38,038 nt of DNA from Euryarchaeota archaeon UBA556. Lineage in GTDB: Archaea > Thermoplasmatota > Poseidoniia > Poseidoniales > Thalassarchaeaceae. The position numbers were made by a program, and so were the translations under genes. This document shows, one piece after another, positions 22,387 through 31,300 of this stretch. Under the pieces are notes generated by a model. The model worked only from the letters and a program-made list of their open reading frames with translations, did no database searches and was not told where the DNA came from. The stretch covers positions 2,798-40,835 of the forward strand of contig DADI01000024.1 of the NCBI GenBank assembly GCA_002494975.1. The letters run 5' to 3'. Numbering within the stretch: position 1 is the first letter of the stretch; each line of letters starts with the position of its first letter.

Positions 22387-22755
22387 ATGAGTTGCGTCCT
22401 AATAGACGCTTGTGGATGGGCTGCATTAATGGATGCTGGTCTAAATCTAGATGTTTCTATGAGTAAAGTAATTGGGAAACCCAAATACCTACTTTTATCA
22501 AAAGTTAGAGAAGAACTAATTTCACTATCGAAACATCGCAAGGGATTATTATTAGATTTATTAGATAGCAAGTCAGAATTAATTGAGGCACCAGAAGGAA
22601 TTAGGCATACCGATAGGATGCTACTTGATTTATCTACAAAAAATGGATGGCCAGTACTGACAGTAGACAGGAGATTGAAAGAGCGGCTAATAAATAATGG
22701 AGGATCATATATTGAAGTTACTTCAAGAAATGTTCTGCGCTTAATCCATAATTAG
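22387..22755 (+). CDS. PIN-domain ribonuclease (Fcf1/Utp24-like)
   Basis: 122 residues from the ATG at 22387, four bases after the eif2g stop, with GGGGTGA just upstream; a longer frame from 22363 would overlap eif2g. The four PIN acidic residues are visible: D7 (LIDACGW), E42/E43 (KVREEL), D76 (RHTDRMLLDL) and D94 (LTVDRRL). Residues between form the alpha/beta/alpha PIN sandwich. The rps6e-eif2g-PIN order recurs in archaea, which points to a housekeeping ribosome-related nuclease rather than a VapC toxin; no antitoxin gene is adjacent. Its stop overlaps the stop of the convergent DUF357 gene. Confidence 0.82.
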   Translation: MSCVLIDACGWAALMDAGLNLDVSMSKVIGKPKYLLLSKVREELISLSKHRKGLLLDLLDSKSELIEAPEGIRHTDRMLLDLSTKNGWPVLTVDRRLKERLINNGGSYIEVTSRNVLRLIHN

Positions 22756-23048
22756 GGTAATGTGAATAAACGGTCATCATCATGACCATCCATCAATCCT
22801 ATTCTTACTGCAGCATCAATCCATGCATGAGCATAATTTATGGCTCCAAAGGCACGTACTAGGTCTCCTTCATTCATGAAATGGCGAGCATCATGCTGGT
22901 AATCATCACACATCCTAAGCATCGAATTTAGTCTTCTTTCATCCTCATCATTATTGGTAATAGGGGTTGCTTTAATCCTAGCTTCAGCTGTTAAAGCAAG
23001 GTACATTTCAACTTTATCTATCGTAACTATATTCCCATCATCTGACAT
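22752..23048 (-). CDS. DUF357 family protein
   Basis: 98 residues, mainly helical. The core DYQHDARHFMNEGDLVRAFGAI followed by NYAHAWIDAAVRIG matches the archaeal DUF357 family (D-A-x-x-F, D-x-V-x-A-F, N-Y-A-H-x-W-x-D-A); only partial motifs are quoted here: DARHFMNEGD (53-62) and NYAHAWIDAA (71-80). The function is unknown. It follows the AAA+/winged-helix gene by 9 bp, and its GAGGGA ribosome site overlaps that gene's stop, so the two are almost surely co-translated. This links DUF357 to the AAA+ protein in function. Confidence 0.82.
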   Translation of the reverse strand: MSDDGNIVTIDKVEMYLALTAEARIKATPITNNDEDERRLNSMLRMCDDYQHDARHFMNEGDLVRAFGAINYAHAWIDAAVRIGLMDGHDDDRLFTLP

Positions 23049-23057
23049 ATTTATCCC

Positions 23058-25010
23058 TCAAAATTCTTCGGCTGCAGCATTGCTTAATTTGAATAGACGT
23101 GTTCTACCTTGTTTCCTCACTGATAGTAAACCGGACTTATGTAAACTATTGTAAAGTTGAGATAAGCGTGGCCTACCTACTTCCAATCGGGCTTGTAATT
23201 CATTATCAGAGGGGGATATCTCTCTTGTGGAAGATATTTGTAAAATTAATCTTTCAGCATCCGATAATGAATAAAAACGTGCCGTATCCAAAGGACGATC
23301 AGGATCCCATCTCGGTTCAAAGTTTGAGAAATTAGGAATTAATTTATCGGTTGGTACCGAATATAATTTACGAGAATTTACCGAAATAGGCTGAATGATT
23401 TCTTCAGGTTCATTGAAATCTTCAAAAAAAGTTTCTTCTATCGGTATTGGATCTTTATATCCGGAATCAGAATTTGAGGGCACGATATTGCCTTCAAATG
23501 AGGGTTCAGGTAAAGTTGATGAGAAAGTAGGTTCTACTGACCATTCGGCTCCTTCATCACTCATTACTCGGTCATAATTTCTAGGTTCGACATTACTATC
23601 GAAAGAAGCATTAGAGTAATTAGGTAATTCAGTAATCGTTTTTTTATCTTCGATAACTTTATCGTTATCTACAAATCGATCTAAGGTCGGTTGAGATAGA
23701 GGCATATCTGCATAAGTTATTGGAACATCACTGACCTCATTCTCGATCATATCAGAAGATGTCTTTGCAAGACGTGCACGTAAGCCACCAAAAGCACCTC
23801 CTGAAATAGAGCTTTTTGGTGGTTCAGTTCCTGGTTCCATGAATAACTCTGACTCCAAAATAGGTTCAGAAGTTATCTCTGGTATTAGAGATTCTATTGG
23901 AGATATACTTTCTAAACTATTCTCTTCTTTAAATTCGGGAATTTTTGGATGGGAAAACTCATCGTGAGAAGAGAGTTTCTCATCAATATTATTTGTATCA
24001 TCTACAGGGTTCTCAACATTATCTTCGAATGAGAAATTTTCGGACCAAATCTGGCCTTCTTCTTCTTCTTCTTCTTCTTCTTCTCCCCACATATCTAAAG
24101 GTTCTTCATCATCAATAAAATCATCATCCTCTTCGATTAGATCTTCTATGCTACTTGCTTCAGAATTAATAATCGGAATTATTTCTACTTTATTTCCCTC
24201 TATTGTAGAGGGGAAACTAACTGCCTTTGATTCTGTGCTAGGGGATGTTTGATTTTGCCATGCCATTAAGTTCTCTAAAGTCCCATCAGATCCCAGTTCT
24301 CTTTTCTCATCCACTAAGCATTTCAAAATCTTGATTACATCACGAGGATTACCTCCCGTGCTGGAGTGAATTGATTCAAGAATCTTAGAATTAATATTCC
24401 ATTTCTCTTTCGATTTAATCCTCATTCTGTTATTGACCATTTCTTGAATCTCTTTTTTAGTAAAGCTAGGTATCCTATCTGGTTCATCAAACATTTCTTT
24501 GAGTTCTAAGTCGAGTTCTAGAAGTTGAGATTCAGTAATAGTTACGATAATCATGGCCCTTAATCTCAATAAGATTGGAGAAATTCTTGAAAGAAAGATA
24601 TTGATATCGATTGCCCTGGATGGATAGTCTAATGCAATTAGAGGTAATGGACCTTTTTCTTCATCAAGAATAGAAACTAATTTTTGAGATAATTGATTCA
24701 TTGTAGGTATTGGCTGGAATGAACCAAAGTGAGTTACAATTTCATGTAATACTGTACGAACCTGATCGTCATCATCTGATAAAAACTGACCAATATATTT
24801 CTTCGGTGTTTGAGACGAGATGGTGTTAATCATTGATGTACGACCTGAACCTGATTCTCCAACTAGTAATATCATCCTAGGTGAACCTGAGAGAATATGG
24901 TCTTTCCATCGATGAAGTATCTTTTGTCTTCCAACTAAATCATGAGCACGAGATGCTTCAATTGGCCGGTTGTCAAAGGGATTTCCTCTTACGGAGGGTA
25001 AGTCTAGCAT
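23058..25010 (-). CDS. Orc/Cdc6-like AAA+ protein with winged helix, degenerate ATPase
   Basis: 650 residues from the ATG at 25010, chosen because GGAGG lies 7 bases upstream; an ATG at 25031 has no such site. N-terminal AAA+ module: DLVGRQKILHRW (24-35), a Walker A reading GESGSGRTS (51-59) with Arg in place of the invariant Lys, and a Walker B LIALDYP (about 124-130) with Tyr in place of the acidic residue. TGGNPRDVIKILK resembles sensor 2. The long middle (about 270-560) is acidic and disordered, with nine consecutive glutamates and one basic island, GGAFGGLRARLAKT. The C-terminal 70 residues form a winged helix (SDAERLILQIS, ELQARLEVGRPRLSQLY, basic wing RKQGRTRLFKL). It may bind DNA without hydrolysing ATP. 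The family is not certain: it resembles Orc1/Cdc6 and STAND-type ATPases. Confidence 0.75.
   Translation of the reverse strand: MLDLPSVRGNPFDNRPIEASRAHDLVGRQKILHRWKDHILSGSPRMILLVGESGSGRTSMINTISSQTPKKYIGQFLSDDDDQVRTVLHEIVTHFGSFQPIPTMNQLSQKLVSILDEEKGPLPLIALDYPSRAIDINIFLSRISPILLRLRAMIIVTITESQLLELDLELKEMFDEPDRIPSFTKKEIQEMVNNRMRIKSKEKWNINSKILESIHSSTGGNPRDVIKILKCLVDEKRELGSDGTLENLMAWQNQTSPSTESKAVSFPSTIEGNKVEIIPIINSEASSIEDLIEEDDDFIDDEEPLDMWGEEEEEEEEEGQIWSENFSFEDNVENPVDDTNNIDEKLSSHDEFSHPKIPEFKEENSLESISPIESLIPEITSEPILESELFMEPGTEPPKSSISGGAFGGLRARLAKTSSDMIENEVSDVPITYADMPLSQPTLDRFVDNDKVIEDKKTITELPNYSNASFDSNVEPRNYDRVMSDEGAEWSVEPTFSSTLPEPSFEGNIVPSNSDSGYKDPIPIEETFFEDFNEPEEIIQPISVNSRKLYSVPTDKLIPNFSNFEPRWDPDRPLDTARFYSLSDAERLILQISSTREISPSDNELQARLEVGRPRLSQLYNSLHKSGLLSVRKQGRTRLFKLSNAAAEEF
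24057..24083 (-). repeat. Trinucleotide repeat (TTC)9 coding for nine glutamates
   Basis: Nine perfect TTC units on the plus strand (GAA on the coding strand) lie within the AAA+/winged-helix gene and encode a run of nine Glu. All units are GAA rather than a GAA/GAG mix, which suggests recent slippage. Length changes would stay in frame and only lengthen or shorten the acidic linker. Confidence 0.9.
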
Positions 25011-25402
25011 ACTAACTCCTCCGACGGACATATTCGACGTGCAACACTACTAGTTCATAATGTTCACGCATTATTACGCTTAATTTTGCCTAAATTAACG
25101 CATCATAATACAAGTTCAGAAATAAAAATTAGAAAATAAACCGATAAAGCACATATTGAGGTAAATTATTAACGCTTTGTTAACGCTTTTTTAATGCGTT
25201 AATAACCCGTTAACGACAAGATTAACGCTTTTTACCATTCGAAATATATGATGAAATGATTTGGATTCGAGATTAAGTAAATAATATCAAGTAAAAATAA
25301 AAGATATTACCTCTTTAGCCACAACTGAATAAAAGAGTTGATTCGACCAGAATAAAGCAAAGAGATTACAAGTAGTATGCTCTGCCAAAGAATGGTGGAA
25401 AC
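25011..25402. promoter_or_regulatory. Large AT-rich intergenic region between AAA+ gene and hmgA
   Basis: This 392-bp stretch is the longest without a gene. It holds the TTAACGC repeat array (25063-25228) and then a very AT-rich segment (about 25270-25310, runs such as AAGTAAATAATATC and AAAAATAAAAGATATT). A small inverted repeat, CAACT/AGTTG, lies at 25322-25340. Promoters for both divergent genes must be here. No protein or RNA gene is apparent. It could be a double regulatory region or a replication origin with an unwinding element. Confidence 0.7.
25063..25228. repeat. TTAACGC repeat array (iteron-like)
   Basis: Exact TTAACGC occurs on the plus strand at 25095, 25169, 25180 and 25222, and on the minus strand at 25196-25202. 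Near matches are TTCACGC (25063), ATTACGC (25073), TTAATGC (25191) and TTAACGA (25210). Starts at 25169, 25180 and 25191 are exactly 11 bp apart, about one helical turn, so a protein would meet them on the same DNA face. A 7-mer recurring five times in about 135 bp is far beyond chance. The binding protein is unknown; the adjacent winged-helix AAA+ protein is a candidate. Confidence 0.85.
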
Positions 25403-26695
25403 ATGCCAGTAGATAACAGTCGATTGAAAGGATTTTACAAACTATCAGTGCCTGAAAGAAGACAGAAATTAGCAGAGTTAGCTGGTTTGACTGAAGAACA
25501 AACTAATGCATGGGCAGATGCTGAATTATCTGAAGACACTGCAGATAGGATGATTGAAAATGTCGTTGGAAGATATTCCCTGCCTATAGGAGTAGCGACG
25601 AATTTCATAATAGATGGTGAACACTACCTAGTACCATTCGTAGTAGAAGAAGCAAGCGTAGTAGCTGCAGCATCTAACATGGCTAAAAGATGTCAAGCTA
25701 ATGGCGGTTTTAGATCAGATAATACAGATCCAATAATGATTGGCCAAATACAAATAGTTGGCTGCGAAGACCCAGAAGAATCTAGAAATCTAATTCTTGC
25801 AGCGAAAGATGAACTGATTCAGTCATGTAATGATGTCGACCCGATTTTAGTAAAATTCGGAGGTGGTTGTAAAGATGTTGAAGTAAGAATAATAGAAACG
25901 ATGTCAGGACCAATGGTCATCGTCCATATCCTCGTAGATTGTAGAGATGCAATGGGAGCAAATGCAGTAAATACAATGGCTGAAACTATTGCACCCAAAA
26001 TAGAATCATTATCAAAGGGGACAGTTATTCTAAGAATAATTAGTAATTTAGCAATACATAGATTGGCCAGAGTTAGTGCGACTTTTACCCCAGAAGAAAT
26101 GTCAGACAAGGGAGATGCAAGTCAGGGAGCGGAAGTAATCGAAGGAGTATTACAAGCATATCATTTCGCGGCTGCTGATCCGTTCAGAGCAACTACTCAC
26201 AACAAAGGCATAATGAATGCCATTTCCCCTATAGCAATCGCATGTGGTCAAGACTGGCGCGCAATAGAATCAGGCGCTCATTCATATTGTGCGCATGAGA
26301 AACAATACACCTCAATGACACATTGGGAGAAAGATTCAGAAGGGAATTTAGTTGGATCTATAGAATGTCCAATGGCTGTGGGACTGGTAGGAGGGGCTGT
26401 AAGAATACACCCTGGGGCTCAGGCAAATGTAGCACTTTTAGGGATAAAGAGTGCGAATGACTTGGCTAAAGTAATGGCAGCTGCAGGAATGGCACAGAAC
26501 TTAGGTGCCCTCAGGGCATTAGCCACTGTAGGGATACAGGCAGGACATATGAAATTGCATCTAAAGAATATGATAAGTTCAGCAGGCGCAAAAGATGAAG
26601 AAATAGATTTAATTGCAAATATGGTCAAAGAAAGTGGTGAAAGAATAACTATGGCAACCGTCGAGGCAGCACTATTAAAAATTAGAGAGAATTAA
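25403..26695 (+). CDS. hmgA: Hydroxymethylglutaryl-CoA reductase, class II
   Basis: Makes mevalonate from HMG-CoA, feeding the isoprenoid chains of archaeal lipids. The 430-residue sequence follows the class II enzyme of Pseudomonas mevalonii nearly without gaps: RMIENVVGRYSLPIGVATNF, VVEEASVVAAAS, GGGCKDVEVR, DAMGANAVNTMAE and GAHSY. Catalytic residues are all present: E83, K268 (HNKGIMN), D284 (GQDWRAIE) and H382 (AGHMKLH). Class II forms are typical of bacteria and of Thermoplasmatales and Archaeoglobus, while most archaea use class I; a bacterial origin is the accepted explanation for that group. It must act in the reductive direction here, although the P. mevalonii enzyme is degradative. 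No mevalonate-pathway neighbour. Confidence 0.95.
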   Translation: MPVDNSRLKGFYKLSVPERRQKLAELAGLTEEQTNAWADAELSEDTADRMIENVVGRYSLPIGVATNFIIDGEHYLVPFVVEEASVVAAASNMAKRCQANGGFRSDNTDPIMIGQIQIVGCEDPEESRNLILAAKDELIQSCNDVDPILVKFGGGCKDVEVRIIETMSGPMVIVHILVDCRDAMGANAVNTMAETIAPKIESLSKGTVILRIISNLAIHRLARVSATFTPEEMSDKGDASQGAEVIEGVLQAYHFAAADPFRATTHNKGIMNAISPIAIACGQDWRAIESGAHSYCAHEKQYTSMTHWEKDSEGNLVGSIECPMAVGLVGGAVRIHPGAQANVALLGIKSANDLAKVMAAAGMAQNLGALRALATVGIQAGHMKLHLKNMISSAGAKDEEIDLIANMVKESGERITMATVEAALLKIREN

Positions 26696-26696
26696 T

Positions 26697-27317
26697 CTAA
26701 TTCTCAGACACAGTAGATTCAGAATTATTGTCTTCTTCAATAAACTCTGAAATAGACATTTGTTCATCTGGTGCAAGAGACGCAGCGAGTTGAGCACTAG
26801 TCAGACCCGCTTTGGTAGCCTCAGAACGGAACCATGAACGAACGGCACGATAATCAACTTCCGGGCAACCAAAATACTCTGCGAACCTCCTAGTTGTAGT
26901 TAGACGACGTGTCAGACCATCTCTACGCCTATCGATGAGTCCTAAGTTTGCTAATTCCCTTACGTGATCGTAAGCTCTTTGCCCAAGCATCTCTACTAAT
27001 TGAGATTGGGCCATTGGCTGATGATAGGCGATTAAGGCAGCGGCAGGAAGGAGCCTTTGAGGGGTGTCAGGGCGGAATGATTCAGGTAAATGAGGAGAAA
27101 GACTAGGCCGGACCTCAAATATCCAGCGGCCTGAAACTTCAGTTAATTGCAAAGCAGAATCTTGTCTTCGTTTAATTCTTGCTTGTAATTCTGATAGAGC
27201 AGTATGTACCTCTTCACTGGTTTTATCTACGGTTTTCGAAAGTTCATCAGTAGACATAGAACGCCCTGAAGTGAACATTATTGCCTCAAGAATAATTGAA
27301 AGGCTGGATTCACTCAT
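26697..27317 (-). CDS. scpB: Segregation and condensation protein ScpB
   Basis: 206 residues, kleisin-associated (kite) subunit of the SMC complex. Two tandem winged helices: the first from about 5 to 75 (LSIILEAIMFTSGRSMSTDEL), the second from about 85 to 165 (ALIAYHQPMAQSQLVEMLG followed by RAYDHVRELANLGLIDRRR). The basic, polar C-terminus ends in an acidic tail. It overlaps scpA by 8 bp, with AAGGAG 9 bases before its ATG. It converges on hmgA with a 1-bp gap. Last gene of the smc-scpA-scpB operon. Confidence 0.9.
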   Translation of the reverse strand: MSESSLSIILEAIMFTSGRSMSTDELSKTVDKTSEEVHTALSELQARIKRRQDSALQLTEVSGRWIFEVRPSLSPHLPESFRPDTPQRLLPAAALIAYHQPMAQSQLVEMLGQRAYDHVRELANLGLIDRRRDGLTRRLTTTRRFAEYFGCPEVDYRAVRSWFRSEATKAGLTSAQLAASLAPDEQMSISEFIEEDNNSESTVSEN

Positions 27318-28317
27318 TGGATATCACTCCTTCAGTAATCCTTACTTTAGGATTAAGGCGGTTAGTTAAGGCAGAAAAATCATCATCTCGAAGATGAAGA
27401 TTTTTTAATGAAATATTACCATCCAAATCTTGAGAAACTTCGGCATATCCCCTATGAGTTAGGAAAAGAGATGAAATTAATGCAGTGACTTGAGCTTCTG
27501 ATTTCGCATCTTCAGCACTTAATCCTGAATCAATAGAACTTTTCTCTAAAACTTCAACTATCTCACTAAGATTTGTAGATTCTTTTTCTTCAAGAGTACG
27601 GCTCCGTAATGCATCCCATGTTCTTTTCAAATCATCCTCCAAATTCTCAACATGTAAACTTCCTCCGAACCTAGCTCGGGCTTTTTCATTAGCCTCGCGA
27701 CGTTCTTTTGCTATTTTTTCTCGCATTTTTTGTTCTTCAGAAAGTCTACCTGCTGCTTGAAGACCCATAAGCAACTCACCCAGAGTTACTGGACGCCCCT
27801 CTTCTCGATGTATTCTACCTTCGAACATAGTAGGCAAAACATCGCTAGCAGCGCCAGTAAGGACGCCCACTGAGAAATTATAATCTTCATCGGAAAATTC
27901 AGATTCCCAAGAATCCTCAAAATCCCAAGTTTCCTCTACCTCCTCGTCAATAAGAGATTTTTCTTGCCTTTCAAGAAGGGAACTAGCTTGGCCGCGGAGG
28001 ATAGACCAGGCCATCCTAACTAATCTGCCACATGTTGGTAAATCTATATTTTCTGAATCATTAATTCTTTGATTAAATAATTCTAGAAAAACTGAAAGAT
28101 CTACATCCCAGGGGTCAAGATCAGTATTATGAAACATTTGAAACACTAATGCTACAGACCTATCGAAGGGATCTATCAAGAACTGATGTTCTGCTTCTTC
28201 TACAAGAGACAATTCCACCAGTCTATCGAGATAACGATTAGTTTCAAGATCTGCTTCTCCGCCAAGTAATCTTGAAACTATGTCATCTTTCATAGAGTTA
28301 CCATCGAAAACGGACAT
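27310..28317 (-). CDS. scpA: Segregation and condensation protein ScpA (kleisin)
   Basis: 335 residues, the kleisin that bridges SMC heads. The N-terminal motif is recognisable: FDRSVALVFQMF, then LDPWDVDLSVFLELF (L-D-P-W-D-V-D), the usual ScpA signature, followed by LVRMAWSILRGQASSLLERQE. A long charged middle (about 125-245) is followed by a C-terminal winged helix (AQVTALISSLFLTHRGYAEVSQ) that binds the SMC cap. It starts 8 bp after the smc stop, with GAGGTGA partly overlapping that stop, and overlaps scpB by 8 bp. The tight order argues for stoichiometric synthesis of the complex. Confidence 0.92.
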   Translation of the reverse strand: MSVFDGNSMKDDIVSRLLGGEADLETNRYLDRLVELSLVEEAEHQFLIDPFDRSVALVFQMFHNTDLDPWDVDLSVFLELFNQRINDSENIDLPTCGRLVRMAWSILRGQASSLLERQEKSLIDEEVEETWDFEDSWESEFSDEDYNFSVGVLTGAASDVLPTMFEGRIHREEGRPVTLGELLMGLQAAGRLSEEQKMREKIAKERREANEKARARFGGSLHVENLEDDLKRTWDALRSRTLEEKESTNLSEIVEVLEKSSIDSGLSAEDAKSEAQVTALISSLFLTHRGYAEVSQDLDGNISLKNLHLRDDDFSALTNRLNPKVRITEGVISNE

Positions 28318-28325
28318 ATTTCACC

Positions 28326-31300
28326 TCACTCAATTTCAATTTCAGATGAATCGACCTCGACATTATCATTCTGGAGATTTTCTTCATCAATCAATGCATT
28401 TTGAACTTTATCGGCTTCTTCAATATCTTCTGTCCAATCTTCTGTTCTTTCCCTTAATGCTACTAGATCTCCATTCTTTGAAGATTCTTCGTCTATTTCA
28501 TTTACCTCGGATTCATCAATATCTAAACCAGCCCTTTCTGCCAGACCCCCTAATGACTTAGGAGTCCCGAGAGGTTCGGGAACACGAGGCATCTTTTCTG
28601 GATCAGGCAATACTAATTCTGAGCGTTCAGTTTCTGACTGTTTTCGGGCTGCTTCTTCTTTTTCCATCTCTTCACTCATCTGTAGAGCAGCGGCACGATC
28701 GAAGTCAGTTATTCGGCGACTGCAACCATCGCCAGCATGAGTGATACCGATGTGGTGATTAGCTAAATTCAAACTTACTTTTCTTAATGTGACCATGATG
28801 AATTGCGCCCTTTGTGAACGCATTAAACAAAGTGCAGCAATTAATTCAGAGTTAAATGGATCTAAATTCTGATCGACTTCATCGAAATAATAGAATGGGC
28901 TTGGCTCGTAATCTTGTATAGCGAATATCAGAGCTAGGGCGGCCATAGATTTTTCACCACCTGATAGTAAATTTCTGCGAGTTTTACTATTCTTACCTGG
29001 AGGTACACAATCCATCTCAAGACCGCCATCAAATGGATTCTTTGGATTTTCTAACCGTAGACTACCTATACCGCCAGGTTGTAATTGTGCATATACACGA
29101 CTGAAATTTCTATTTACATGTTCGAATACTAGGAGAAGTCTCTTTTTCCTCTCAGATTCAAGCCTATCTGCAATACCTACTAGGTCATCACGCCTTTGCC
29201 TGAGTATTTTCCCGTCTTCTATGAGTCCGGCTACACGTTCGACGGCGATGTCGTATTGCTCTATAGCTAACATATTGACATCCCCTAGATGACCGAGGCG
29301 ACGTTCGAGTCCCTGCACTACTCTTTCCGCCTCGGCCACAGTGGGTAATTGGATTTCAGCAGATGGCACGTCGATTTCCGCATCTGCTAATTCTGCGACA
29401 ATTTCATTGACTGCCACTCTTTTTTGTTGGATTTGAATATTCAATTCTTCAATTCTTGAGGCTAATGTTTCGCGTTTCTGAGAGTGAGAATCTAGAGCCG
29501 CTCTCAAACTCGCTCTCTCTTCAATAATTATTTCCCGGCGTTGAGTTAGAATTTGCTGCTCTTCATCGAATTGTGAAGATTGTCCCTTTAAATCTATCAA
29601 TAATTCTTGAGAATTAACTATAGATTCTTTCAAAGAAAATATTGCACCTCTCGCGTCAGAAATTAATTGTTCTTTGACCTTTATTTGTCTAGCAAGTTCT
29701 GACAACCTATTTGAAAGAATGTTCATTCTTTCATTACCATTAAGAATGGCGGCATCAGATACAATCTTGGTTCTTTCAGCATCAGTCCTTGTTTTTTCTG
29801 CGTTCCTTAATATTTCTGAAAGATGATCTGGAGTGTGATTTTGGAGTGCAGCGGCTGCAGCGGATCTCGATTGAAGGGATTCTTCATGATCTTGATTTGC
29901 TTTCTCGGCTGCTTCTTTTGATGAAATGAATAATTTATCGACACGTGAGAATTCTTCTCTAGCTAATATAATCTTCTTACCAATTTCATCAACATCTTTC
30001 TGCGCACGTGAAAGATCAGATTTCCACTCGCGTATTTTAACCGATTGATCACTATCATCAAGTCCATGAATTTGATCACGTAATTTTTGTTGATTAGTAC
30101 GTAATTCTCTTAATGCTGCTTCAACAGTTGAATAAATTAAATTCGCTTCTTCAACTGCTCTCTCGAGTCTTTCTGAACCTAGTTGCCCGGGACTGCCTCC
30201 TCCGAAACGTGGTCTTGAGGAACCTGCAGGAGAACCTCCTGTCATTGCACCTGAACCTTCGATAATATCTCCTTTTAGGGTGACCATACGGACACCACCC
30301 ATATTCTTCCGTGCAACATCCATTGATTGTACAATCAAGGTATTCCTAGATGCATATCTAACTGCAATATCGACTTCTAATTCATAATCTAGTAAATCAT
30401 GAGCGAAGCCAAGAATCCCTGGATTTCTAGCGACTATTAATGTCCGTCCTTGTGGCCTAGATACATTCAATTTGTTTAGAGGTAGAAATGTTGCACGGCC
30501 TCCACCATTAAGTCGAAGCCACTTGATACAGTCAGCTGCAACTTCATCATTAGTGACCACTATGCTCCTCAAACCATTCCCGAGTGCTAATGCCAACGCA
30601 TCTTCATGTGCTACATCTTTTGGAGAACACAACTCACCTAATGTACCAAGAATACCCTTAATTTCTCCACTTTGCCTTAATTTTGTTAAAGCGGCTATAG
30701 TAATCGCTGAGCCCGGCCTATTTGCTTTCGCTTCTTGTCGTGCTCTGGCCTTTGCCAGTTCGACTTCTGCATCTCTAGCCTTAACTTCAGAGCGATCTCG
30801 ATCTTCGCGCAATCCAATTTCTTGCTTAGTTAATCTTGTCAATTCATTCGCTAAGGCAGTTCGATCTACCTGCCCACCACTGCCTTGAATCTCATCTCCA
30901 ACTAACGTCAAATCATCTCTAGTAAGTGTTGCTTGCTCGTATTCTTCTTCTAAGTCTGCTAGTTTTTCAGAGGAAATTTGGGCAGTTTGCTCAGCCCTAT
31001 CTGATTCCAATCTAGCAATAGAATATTCTTGATGCTTTTCTGCAACTAAATCGGTTGCTTGACCAAGTGCGCGATTTAAATCCCGGCCATGTCTATCTCC
31101 TGACTGAATCGCCTCCCTTGCTTGTTTCTCGTCAGAAGCGGCCTGAATAAGGTCGGAATCTGCTTCCAACAAAGATTCCTTGGCATGATCCAACTCCTCT
31201 TGACCAGATATCCTTGCATTCTCTGCACTTTCGTAATCCTCTCGAATTATTTCAATATCTTCTTCTGTAGATTCAATGATTTTTAATTGATCACCCACTC

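Noticed and set aside
22387..22755. VapC toxin of a toxin-antitoxin pair
   Set aside because: No antitoxin-like gene is adjacent, and the position after rps6e-eif2g is a conserved housekeeping arrangement.
30472..30888. Open frame of 138 codons on the plus strand within smc
   Set aside because: It is antisense to the well-supported SMC coding sequence, has no recognisable motif and no ribosome site.
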